A stretch of DNA of 64,000 nt, taken from the NCBI GenBank assembly GCA_902362925.1, contig CABIYL010000011.1; one strand, 5' to 3'. The notes beneath the pieces are model-generated. The model saw nothing but the letters and a program-made list of their open reading frames with translations. It did no database searches and was not told where the DNA came from. Each line of letters starts with the position of its first letter. Positions within the stretch are counted from its first letter, which is position 1. Source of the DNA: Pseudoflavonifractor sp902362925. Lineage in GTDB: Bacteria > Bacillota > Clostridia > Oscillospirales > Oscillospiraceae. The translations under genes were made by a program, and so were the position numbers. Below are positions 1 to 6,128 of this stretch, piece after piece.

Positions 1-187
1 GGGTGGTGTCCCCGTCGCCGAGAAAGCCGCCGTGGGTGTCCTCCTCCTCCACCGTGTGCCCGTCGGTCAGATTTACCCCCAATGCTCTGGAGAACTCCCC
101 CTTCACTCCGGTGGACGGCCAGGGTGCACAGCTGGCCAGCTGCATAACGGTGGCCAAAGACATCAAAAGCATCAGGATTCTTTTCAC
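1..187 (-). CDS. Truncated small lipoprotein (unknown function)
   Basis: A reverse-strand frame opens at a GTG (185-187) and runs off the left edge after 62 codons without a stop. The GTG overlaps the TGA of the upstream regulator gene in a GTGA overlap, and a GGAGG lies about 8 bases upstream, so the start is well supported. The first 20 residues are a signal peptide ending in a lipobox (LASC), which predicts a diacylated protein anchored outside the membrane. The visible mature part is polar, with an acidic EEEDTHGGF stretch. No family is recognised. Translational coupling to the XRE regulator and DUF2975 gene suggests one operon. The C-terminus is not visible. Confidence 0.6.
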   Translation of the reverse strand, partial: MKRILMLLMSLATVMQLASCAPWPSTGVKGEFSRALGVNLTDGHTVEEEDTHGGFLGDGDTT

Positions 188-402
188 GGTTCTCCCTCCT
201 CCGGCACGTACTCCAGAATGTCCCCCGGCTGACAGTCCAGGGCCTTGCAGATGGCCTCCAGGGTGGTGAACCGCACCGCCTTGGCGTGGTTGTTCTTGAG
301 CACCGACAGGTTGGCCAGGGTCAGGTCCACCCGCTGTGCCAACTCGCTCAGGCTCATCTTCCGTTTTGCCATCATCACATCCAGATTGACCATAATGGGC
401 AT
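184..402 (-). CDS. Small XRE-family (Cro/CI-type HTH) transcriptional regulator
   Basis: This 72-residue protein is essentially a single helix-turn-helix domain: helices around residues 14-27 and 25-40 (LSELAQRVDLTLANLSVL), then a typical tail (LEAICKALDCQPGDILEY). Short one-domain regulators of this type are regularly found next to DUF2975 membrane proteins in Firmicutes, which is the arrangement here: the DUF2975 gene ends 15 bases upstream. The start at 402 has a GGGGGAGAGAC ribosome site; an internal ATG three codons later is also possible. It probably controls its own operon; the target is unknown. Confidence 0.85.
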   Translation of the reverse strand: MPIMVNLDVMMAKRKMSLSELAQRVDLTLANLSVLKNNHAKAVRFTTLEAICKALDCQPGDILEYVPEEGEP

Positions 403-417
403 GTCTCTCCCCCTCCC

Positions 418-1005
418 TCAGATGGTCAGGTCGTTCTCTTCCTTCAGCTCAGCGGCCTGACGGAAGAGGGCGGACATGACCATGCACAGCAGAAAACCCA
501 TGAGGAACAGGGGAACAAACAGGGTGTTATAGGTGAAGACCGGGATGACGGAGCGGTAAAAGACCACAGCCCACACCGTTCTGACCAGCGCCACCAGGGC
601 GACGACCAGGCAGCACACCGCCGCCCGTTTCAGGCTGCGTGCGTTGTCCCGGCAGAAGGGGTTGCCCTTCCGGATGGTGCCCAGCACCCGCTTGGCCTGC
701 CAGAGGATGATGGCCGTGCACACCCCGCAGAACATGAGAAAGGCGGCAATGGCGGCGGTGTGGGGCGTGCGCCAGATGCGCCAGAGAAACTGCCAGCAGA
801 CCATGAAGAAGAGCGTCACCGCCGTAGGGGCACCGGCGGACGCGTTGTCCTGGGATACAAAGTCGGCAAAATATCTCAGTCCACCCTCCGAGGCGATGCC
901 CACCAGGCCGGGCACCAGGGGCAGGGCCACCAGATTGCAGACAAAGGCGATGAGTACCAGAATGTTCAGAATTTTGGCCAGCTTTGCGGCGTCTGATTTT
1001 TCCAT
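418..1005 (-). CDS. DUF2975 family membrane protein
   Basis: This 195-residue integral membrane protein has four predicted transmembrane segments (about residues 10-35, 60-80, 85-105 and 125-185 with a short break). It has the loop GNPFCRDNARSLKRAA, which resembles the conserved NPF...N...L region of the DUF2975 family. Family function is unknown, but members sit beside small XRE regulators, as here. The start is fixed by GGAGG eight bases upstream of the ATG at 1003-1005. It is the first gene of a three-gene operon served by the consensus promoter at 1033-1061. Confidence 0.8.
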   Translation of the reverse strand: MEKSDAAKLAKILNILVLIAFVCNLVALPLVPGLVGIASEGGLRYFADFVSQDNASAGAPTAVTLFFMVCWQFLWRIWRTPHTAAIAAFLMFCGVCTAIILWQAKRVLGTIRKGNPFCRDNARSLKRAAVCCLVVALVALVRTVWAVVFYRSVIPVFTYNTLFVPLFLMGFLLCMVMSALFRQAAELKEENDLTI

Positions 1006-1032
1006 GGGAAATCCCTCCTTGCTGATGGGGCC

Positions 1033-1061
1033 ATTATAGCGCCGCTCATATTGTTTGTCAA
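1033..1061 (-). promoter_or_regulatory. Sigma-A promoter of the DUF2975-XRE-lipoprotein operon
   Basis: Read on the reverse strand: TTGACA (1056-1061), 17-base spacer, TATAAT (1033-1038). Both hexamers match consensus and the site lies just upstream of the DUF2975 ribosome binding site. Confidence 0.85.
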
Positions 1062-1100
1062 TCTATTTTTATTGTTTTTCGATAAATCTTTATTGATAAG

Positions 1101-1132
1101 AGAGGTGGACAGGTATGTACCCGTCCACCTCT
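1101..1132 (-). terminator. Hairpin terminator after the sirtuin gene
   Basis: A perfect 10-bp stem (AGAGGTGGAC with its complement) and a 12-base loop lie 6 bases past the sirtuin stop codon. The T-tract is weak on either strand, so termination is inferred from position. Confidence 0.5.
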
Positions 1133-1138
1133 TCCGCT

Positions 1139-1867
1139 TTATTTCACTGTGATGCCGCCCAGCACCTGACCGATGGGCGCGGCAATGACCAGGTCGGCGT
1201 TCCGGTCGTAGGGCGTGGGGCTCTTGTTGATGAGCACCAGCTTATTGCCCCGGTAATAGTTCACCAGGCTGGCCGCCGGGTAGACCGCCAGAGAGGTCCC
1301 GCCGATGATAAGCATATCCGCCCTCTGGATGGCCTCCAGAGCGGCGGTGAGGATCTGCTGGTCCAGGGCCTCCTCGTAGAGCACCACGTCAGGCTTCACC
1401 CGGCCGCCGCACTTGTCGCACCGGGGTACGCCGGAAGAGGCCATCACATCCTCCAGAGAGAAGAATTTTCCGCACTTCTCGCAGTAGTTGCGCAGCACCG
1501 AGCCGTGGAGCTCCAGCACGTTTTTGCTCCCCGCCTTCTGGTGGAGCCCGTCGATGTTCTGGGTGACCACGGCGGTCAGCTTGCCCGCTTGCTCCAGCTC
1601 GGCCAGCTTTTTGTGGGCCGCGTTGGGCTGTGCGTCGGGAAAGAGCATCTTGTTCCGATAGAACCGGAAGAACTCCTCCGGACGTGCCTCATAGAAGGTG
1701 TGGCTGAGAATGGTCTCGGGCGGATAGTCGTACTGCTGGTTGTACAGCCCGTCCACGCTGCGGAAATCAGGGATTCCGCTCTCTGTACTCACCCCGGCGC
1801 CGCCGAAAAACACAATCCGGCTGCTCTCGTCAATCCAGCGCTGAAGGAGCGCTCTGTTTTCCTCCAT
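1139..1867 (-). CDS. cobB: NAD-dependent protein deacylase, Sir2/sirtuin family
   Basis: Sirtuins remove acetyl or other acyl groups from lysines, consuming NAD+ and releasing nicotinamide and O-acyl-ADP-ribose. All hallmarks are visible: the NAD-binding GAGVST (residues 23-28) and GIPDFR, TQNIDGLH (102-109), the catalytic histidine in LHGS (His121), and a zinc ribbon with Cys129, Cys132, Cys150 and Cys153. The length of 242 residues is normal. I chose the ATG at 1865-1867 because GGAGG lies nine bases upstream; the longer frame adds 20 unlikely residues. It is transcribed away from the tandem-HTH regulator and the two share an intergenic region, so regulation by that protein is possible. Confidence 0.92.
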   Translation of the reverse strand: MEENRALLQRWIDESSRIVFFGGAGVSTESGIPDFRSVDGLYNQQYDYPPETILSHTFYEARPEEFFRFYRNKMLFPDAQPNAAHKKLAELEQAGKLTAVVTQNIDGLHQKAGSKNVLELHGSVLRNYCEKCGKFFSLEDVMASSGVPRCDKCGGRVKPDVVLYEEALDQQILTAALEAIQRADMLIIGGTSLAVYPAASLVNYYRGNKLVLINKSPTPYDRNADLVIAAPIGQVLGGITVK

Positions 1868-1903
1868 GGCCGTCATCCTCCTCGATTGTCTGGTATTATT
1901 CTT

Positions 1904-1932
1904 AGTGTACCACAGTCCCGGCCCCATTCCAA
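1904..1932 (-). promoter_or_regulatory. Promoter of the sirtuin gene
   Basis: Reverse strand: TTGGAA (1927-1932), 17-base spacer, TACACT (1904-1909), about 40 bases upstream of the sirtuin start. Confidence 0.6.
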
Positions 1933-1943
1933 CAGCGGGAAAT

Positions 1944-1964
1944 TCAAGTCCGTGAAAATCTTGA
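1944..1964. promoter_or_regulatory. Possible operator dyad between divergent genes
   Basis: TCAAG and CTTGA form an inverted repeat with an 11-base spacer. It overlaps the -35 of the regulator promoter and lies 12 bases from the sirtuin -35, so a bound repressor could affect both genes. The assignment rests on position only. Confidence 0.3.
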
Positions 1965-1990
1965 CATTTGGGTATTTTCTCCGGTATACT
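1961..1990 (+). promoter_or_regulatory. Sigma-A promoter of the tandem-HTH TetR-like gene
   Basis: TTGACA (1961-1966), 18-base spacer, TATACT (1985-1990), 38 bases before the ATG at 2029. Confidence 0.8.
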
Positions 1991-2028
1991 GAAGCCAAAC
2001 CGACTGTGCAGTAACAGGTGATACTTTT

Positions 2029-2829
2029 ATGACCAACAACTTGAGAAAGCTGGAGCTGAAGGAGCGCATCCAGGCCGCGGCCAAGCGTGTCTTTCTGGCA
2101 AAGGGCTTTTCTGAGGCAAAAATAAGCGACATTGCCAGCGAGGCCGGGGTCTCCCCCTCCACCATCTATCTCTACTTCTCCGGCAAAAAGGACCTCTTCG
2201 CCTCCCTGGACATCCAGCACATGGCCGATATCCGGCCGGAATTTGAGCGCAAGCGGGAGGACATCTGCCGCATCGCCCTGAAAATCTTCGGTGAGGAGGG
2301 CTTTGAGCGCACCACCATGGACTCCATCGCCGAGAAGGCGGGGCTGTCCAAGGCAGCGCTGTACCAGTACTGCTCCAGCAAGGAGGACCTGTTCCTCCAG
2401 GTGCTCCAGTACTATATCAACAGCGGCTTTCTGGTTCCCGACGATGCCAAGCGCGACAGCGGTGACTGGCGGGAGCGTCTGCGTGTTGTGGCACGGAGCT
2501 GCCTGAACAACGCCCGCAACTCCGAGCGCAGCGCCTTCCTGGGTACGGTCATCCGGGACTCCAACAAGTTCCCCAGCTTCGGCGCGGCCTACTATGAGTA
2601 CAGCTACTGCGTGGCCAGAAAGTGGCTGGTCCGGTTCCTCACGCTCCAGCAGCAGCAGGGCAATATCCGGGCCGACGCGGATGTCCCGGGTATCACGGAT
2701 GTATTTCTGGGCAGCCTGATGTCCTATGTGGTCATCTACCGTATTATCAACGGCGTCACCTGCGACGTGGACGAGCAGGACTACATCAACAACACGGTGG
2801 ACACCTTTGTCCGGGCTCTGGAGCCTTAA
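2029..2829 (+). CDS. TetR/AcrR-type regulator with two tandem DNA-binding domains
   Basis: The 266-residue protein carries two consecutive TetR N-terminal HTH domains. The first spans about residues 11-60 (core ISDIASEAGVSPSTIYLYF) and the second about 75-125 (core MDSIAEKAGLSKAALYQYC). A single helical C-terminal region of about 140 residues, expected to bind ligand and dimerise, follows. Ordinary TetR proteins are about 190-210 residues with one HTH, so the extra length equals one duplicated domain. AGGTG lies eight bases before the ATG. It has its own promoter and a strong terminator and faces the sirtuin gene. The effector is unknown. Confidence 0.88.
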   Translation: MTNNLRKLELKERIQAAAKRVFLAKGFSEAKISDIASEAGVSPSTIYLYFSGKKDLFASLDIQHMADIRPEFERKREDICRIALKIFGEEGFERTTMDSIAEKAGLSKAALYQYCSSKEDLFLQVLQYYINSGFLVPDDAKRDSGDWRERLRVVARSCLNNARNSERSAFLGTVIRDSNKFPSFGAAYYEYSYCVARKWLVRFLTLQQQQGNIRADADVPGITDVFLGSLMSYVVIYRIINGVTCDVDEQDYINNTVDTFVRALEP

Positions 2830-2837
2830 TCCGGCAT

Positions 2838-2878
2838 AAAAAATGCGTGCGTCTTTTGAAAAGACGCACGCATTTTTT
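2838..2878. terminator. Strong bidirectional terminator
   Basis: A 20-bp near-perfect inverted repeat (core TGCGTGCGTC) is flanked by A6 and T6, so it can act on both strands. It serves the TetR-like gene (+) and the feo operon (-), whose last stop codon lies in its T-tract. Confidence 0.9.
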
Positions 2879-3032
2879 AATCTTTCTTTTTTCCGCAGCA
2901 GGAGCAGTCGCCGCTGCATCCACCGCCGCAGGAGCCGCAGTCGCCCTTGAGTTGGCGGCGGACATGGCGGACCAGATAGACCACCGCCCACACCGCCAGA
3001 GCGGCCACGGCCGCATAGATAATGTATTTCAC
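2877..3032 (-). CDS. FeoB-associated Cys-rich membrane protein
   Basis: This 51-residue protein starts at GTG 3030-3032, with GGGAGG five bases upstream, 31 bases after the feoB stop. One transmembrane helix (about residues 3-21) is followed by a basic stretch (RHVRRQLKGD) and a Cys-rich tail (CGSCGGGCSGDCSCCGKKKD) with seven cysteines. This is the usual architecture of the small proteins encoded directly after feoB in Firmicutes. It may bind iron or stabilise the FeoB channel; that role is inferred from context. Confidence 0.88.
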   Translation of the reverse strand: MKYIIYAAVAALAVWAVVYLVRHVRRQLKGDCGSCGGGCSGDCSCCGKKKD

Positions 3033-3063
3033 AAAAACCTCCCGCGGACTCAGCCGCGTACAT

Positions 3064-5496
3064 TCAGAAAATCAGGCTGCCCACCTGGTACACCAGGAAG
3101 GACACGAGGTAGGCCGAGCAGAGCTGCCAGAGGATGGAGCGGATGGTCCACTTGGTGGAGTTCATCTCCTTGTGGATGGTGGACACCGCCGCCACACAGG
3201 GCACATAGAGCAGCACGAAGACCAGGAAGGCGTAGGCCGCCACCGGGGTCTGGAAGGTGCCGGACAGGGCGGAGGCCACCACCGCGCCGCTGGCGTTCAG
3301 AGAGAAGCCGTAGAACAGGCTCATGGAGGACACCACCGCCTCCTTGGCGATGAGACCGGACAGCAGGGCCACCGCCGCCTGCCAGGTGCCGAAGCCCAGA
3401 GGTGCCAGGATGGGGGCAATCAGGCCACCGATGCCGCCCAGCAGGGACTCTCTGGCGTCCTCCACCATGACCAGGCCTCCGTTCCAGCCGAAGGACTTGA
3501 GGAACCACAGCACCACGCTCATGGCCAGGATGAGGGTACCGGCCTTCACCAGGAAGCCCCGTACCTTCTCCCACACGTGCATCAGGCAGTTTTTCAGGGT
3601 GGGCAGGCGGTAGGGGGGCAGCTCCAGCACAAAGGCGGCAGGCTCACCCTTGAACATGGTCTTTTTCAGGATGAGGCCGGAGCAGATGGCCATCAGCAGG
3701 CCGATGATGTACAGGGAGAAGACCACCAGACCGGCGTACTGGGGGAAGAAGGCGGCGGACAGCAGGCCGTACACCGGCAGACGGGCGGAGCAGGACATGA
3801 AGGGCACCAGCATGATGGTCATGCGGCGGTCCTTCTCGTTCTCCATGGTGCGGGCGCCCATGACGGCGGGCACCGTGCAGCCAAAGCCCATCAGCATGGG
3901 GATAAAGGCCTTGCCGCTCAGGCCGAAGCGGCGGAGCAGCCGGTCCATGATGAAGGCCGCACGGGCCATGTAGCCCGAGTCCTCCAGCAGGGAGAGGAAC
4001 AGAAACAGCAGGGCGATCTGGGGCAGGAAGGTGAGCACGCCGCCCACGCCCGAGATAATGCCGTCCACCAGCAGGCTGGACACCCAGGGTGCGGTATCCG
4101 CAGCGGCCAGAGCGCCGGTGACCCAGGTGCCCAGAGCGCCCATCAGCTCCTCAATCCGGTCGGACAGGAACACGCCTGGCCCGAAGGTGAGGGAGAACAT
4201 GGCCAGCATCATCAGCAGGAACACGGGCACGGCAAACCACTTGTGGGTGACGATGGAGTCGATTTTGTCCGACAGGGTCAGCTCCCCCCCCTTCCGCCCC
4301 TTCTCCACCGACACGCTGGTCACCCGCTGGATGAACTGGTACCGGGCGTCGGCGATGAGGGTCTCCCGGTCGCCCAGGGCGTAGGCCTCCTCGTACTCGT
4401 GGCAGATCTTCTCCAGCTTCTCCTTGGTCTCAGCCGGCAGGTCCAGGGCCTTCTCCACCAGGGCGTCCCCCTCAATGAGTTTGATGGAGGCCCAGTGGGC
4501 GGGCAGGCCAATCTCATAGGCCCGGTCGTGGATCAGCTCGCCCACCTCATGGTGGATCAGGTGGGTGTAATCATCATACAGGTCGTCGGGCTCCAGGGTG
4601 ACGCCCACGTGCATCTGCTGGTGGGCCACCCGCAGCAGCTCCTGGATGTTCTCACCCGTGCGGGCGGTGATGGGGATCACCGGCACGCCCAGCAGCTCGG
4701 ACAGCCGCTGACAGTCGATTTTGTCCCCGTGGCGCCGGGCCTCGTCCATAAAGTTCAGGGCGATGACCATGGGCCGCTCCAGCTCCAGCAGCTGGGCAGT
4801 GAGGTACAGGTTCCGCTCAATGTTGGTGGCGTCGATGATGTCGATGATGGCGTCCGGGTGCTCGCCCACGATGAAGTCACGGGCCACAATCTCCTCCATG
4901 GAGTAGGGGGACAGGGAGTAGATGCCGGGCAGGTCCACCACGGTGACGTCCTTGCCGTCCACCTGGGCTCTGCCCTCCTTCTTCTCCACCGTGACGCCCG
5001 GCCAGTTGCCCACGTACTGATTGGAGCCGGTAAGGGCGTTGAAGAGGGTGGTCTTGCCGCAGTTGGGGTTGCCCACCAGGGCCAGCTTCATCTCACGGGT
5101 GTCGTGGCTGGCGTAGTCGGGCACCGAGCTGTGCTCCGCCTCCTCGTGCTGGTGGGCGGCGCTCATCCGCCGCAGGGTCTCCTCATCGGGTACCCGCTGG
5201 ATCATGCCGGACCGGCGTCTGCGCTCGGTGCGGCAGGCCTGGGCCTCGTCGCCCATGGCCAGGGTGATTTGGCTTGCGTCCTCCTTCCGCAGGGACAGCT
5301 CATAGCCCCGCAGATTGACCTCAATGGGGTCGCCGAAGGGGGCCACCTTACGTACCATCACTTCCGTGCCCGGCGTCAGGCCCATGTCCACCAGGCGGCG
5401 CTTTACCGCGCCCTTATCGCTGCCCACACGGAGGATGATGCCCCGCTCGCCGGGTACCAAGTCCTCCAGGGTTCGCTTTTCCTTCTCCGTCTTCAT
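3064..5496 (-). CDS. feoB: Ferrous iron transporter, FeoA-FeoB fusion
   Basis: FeoB is the G-protein-coupled permease for Fe2+ uptake. This 810-residue protein starts with an SH3-like FeoA domain (about residues 8-82, RRLVDMGLTPGTEV), which is usually a separate protein. A basic linker follows, then the GTPase domain with G1 GNPNCGKT (about 142-149), G3 DLPG and G4 NFMD. The membrane part has about ten helices with two gate regions (GFGCTVPAVMGART and the C-terminal YVPCVAAVSTI). The start is the ATG at 5494-5496 behind a consensus promoter. It is followed by the Cys-rich accessory gene. No Fur box was recognised. Confidence 0.95.
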   Translation of the reverse strand: MKTEKEKRTLEDLVPGERGIILRVGSDKGAVKRRLVDMGLTPGTEVMVRKVAPFGDPIEVNLRGYELSLRKEDASQITLAMGDEAQACRTERRRRSGMIQRVPDEETLRRMSAAHQHEEAEHSSVPDYASHDTREMKLALVGNPNCGKTTLFNALTGSNQYVGNWPGVTVEKKEGRAQVDGKDVTVVDLPGIYSLSPYSMEEIVARDFIVGEHPDAIIDIIDATNIERNLYLTAQLLELERPMVIALNFMDEARRHGDKIDCQRLSELLGVPVIPITARTGENIQELLRVAHQQMHVGVTLEPDDLYDDYTHLIHHEVGELIHDRAYEIGLPAHWASIKLIEGDALVEKALDLPAETKEKLEKICHEYEEAYALGDRETLIADARYQFIQRVTSVSVEKGRKGGELTLSDKIDSIVTHKWFAVPVFLLMMLAMFSLTFGPGVFLSDRIEELMGALGTWVTGALAAADTAPWVSSLLVDGIISGVGGVLTFLPQIALLFLFLSLLEDSGYMARAAFIMDRLLRRFGLSGKAFIPMLMGFGCTVPAVMGARTMENEKDRRMTIMLVPFMSCSARLPVYGLLSAAFFPQYAGLVVFSLYIIGLLMAICSGLILKKTMFKGEPAAFVLELPPYRLPTLKNCLMHVWEKVRGFLVKAGTLILAMSVVLWFLKSFGWNGGLVMVEDARESLLGGIGGLIAPILAPLGFGTWQAAVALLSGLIAKEAVVSSMSLFYGFSLNASGAVVASALSGTFQTPVAAYAFLVFVLLYVPCVAAVSTIHKEMNSTKWTIRSILWQLCSAYLVSFLVYQVGSLIF

Positions 5497-5544
5497 TGGA
5501 ATTCCGTCCTATTCAAAAAGTTTGATGCGACTAACTTCGTCTGT

Positions 5545-5573
5545 ATTATACCGTCCCCTCCTCTTCCGGTCAA
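5545..5573 (-). promoter_or_regulatory. Sigma-A promoter of the feo operon
   Basis: Reverse strand: TTGACC (5568-5573), 17-base spacer, TATAAT (5545-5550), about 50 bases before the feoB start. Confidence 0.85.
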
Positions 5574-5648
5574 GGGAAAACCTGCCCGAAAATCCAGGCT
5601 TTTGCTGGGGTTTTCTCTGTTTCTTATTTTTTATGTTCGTTTTATATT

Positions 5649-5731
5649 TTCTGCAAAAGCAGAATTTACTCTTGACAAGTATTTTCTGCAAATGTAGAAT
5701 ATGATTGAAGATAAGATTTGCATTTGCAGAA
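5649..5731. promoter_or_regulatory. Three BlaI/MecI-type operator dyads
   Basis: Three related dyads of form TCTGCA-NN-TGCAGA are present. Dyad 1 at 5649-5664 is TTCTGCAAAAGCAGAA (perfect). Dyad 2 at 5684-5699 is TTCTGCAAATGTAGAA and lies between and into the -35/-10 of the blaI promoter. Dyad 3 at 5716-5731 is ATTTGCATTTGCAGAA, just upstream of the ribosome site. Centres are about 35 and 32 bases apart, near three helical turns, so dimers would sit on one face. BlaI-family repressors recognise TACA/TGTA-cored dyads of this kind; autoregulation is the likely role. Confidence 0.8.
5672..5700 (+). promoter_or_regulatory. Sigma-A promoter of the blaI-M56 operon
   Basis: TTGACA (5672-5677), 17-base spacer, TAGAAT (5695-5700). 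Operator dyad 2 occupies the spacer and -10, so repressor binding should block polymerase. Confidence 0.85.
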
Positions 5732-5747
5732 AAAGGAGGTGCACCCT

Positions 5748-6128
5748 GTGGATTTCTTCAAGCGTCTGCCCGAGTCCGAGCTGGACATCATGCTGGCTGT
5801 GTGGACGGCGGAGGGTGAAATTTCCGCGCCGGAGATTCTCTCCGCCCTGGACCGTCCCCTCACCGCCAGCGCCCTCCACAGCTATCTGAAGCGTCTGGAG
5901 GAGAAGGGCTTTCTCTCCTGCCGCAAGGAGGGCAAGACCAACCTGTACACCCCCCTCATCTCCAAGGCCCGCTATCAGGAGGAGGAGGGAAAGACCATTC
6001 TGGGCAAGCTCTACGCCGGCTCTCTCCGCCGCTTTGCCGCCGCCCTCCACGATGGCGGCAGCCTGCGCCAGGAGGATGTGGCCGAGCTGAGGGCCTACCT
6101 GGACCAACTGGAAGAGGAGGCGAGATAA
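5748..6128 (+). CDS. blaI: BlaI/MecI/CopY-family winged-helix repressor
   Basis: This 126-residue repressor has the family start LPESELDIMLAVW, a winged helix with recognition region TASALHSYLKRLEEKGFLSCRKEGKTNLYTPL cut here in two (TASALHSYLKRLEEKGFL; CRKEGKTNLYTPL), and a helical dimerisation tail. The GTG at 5748-5750 is chosen because AAAGGAGG lies seven bases upstream; the longer frame would put the start inside operator dyad 3. The stop TAA is directly followed by the ATG of the M56 protease gene, so the two are coupled. Repressor and sensor protease are expected to work as in BlaI-BlaR1: cleavage of the repressor relieves repression. No beta-lactamase gene is nearby. Confidence 0.9.
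   Translation: MDFFKRLPESELDIMLAVWTAEGEISAPEILSALDRPLTASALHSYLKRLEEKGFLSCRKEGKTNLYTPLISKARYQEEEGKTILGKLYAGSLRRFAAALHDGGSLRQEDVAELRAYLDQLEEEAR

Noticed and set aside
1961..1990. Possibility that the tandem TetR domains result from a sequencing duplication.
   Set aside because: The two HTH segments are clearly diverged in sequence, so an assembly duplication is excluded.
5568..5664. Fur box in the feo promoter region.
   Set aside because: No 19-bp GATAATGATAATCATTATC-like dyad was seen; the palindrome at 5649-5664 matches the BlaI-type dyads better.
3022..5697. An 891-codon + strand open frame opposite feoB, and similar long frames opposite the NTPase, M56, murA and PBP genes.
   Set aside because: Composition is His/Gln/Gly/Val-rich with no family motif, no ribosome site and no promoter; they are antisense shadows of high-GC genes.
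5718..5747. TTG at 5718 as the blaI start.
   Set aside because: It lies inside operator dyad 3 and has no ribosome site; the GTG at 5748 has AAAGGAGG at ideal spacing.
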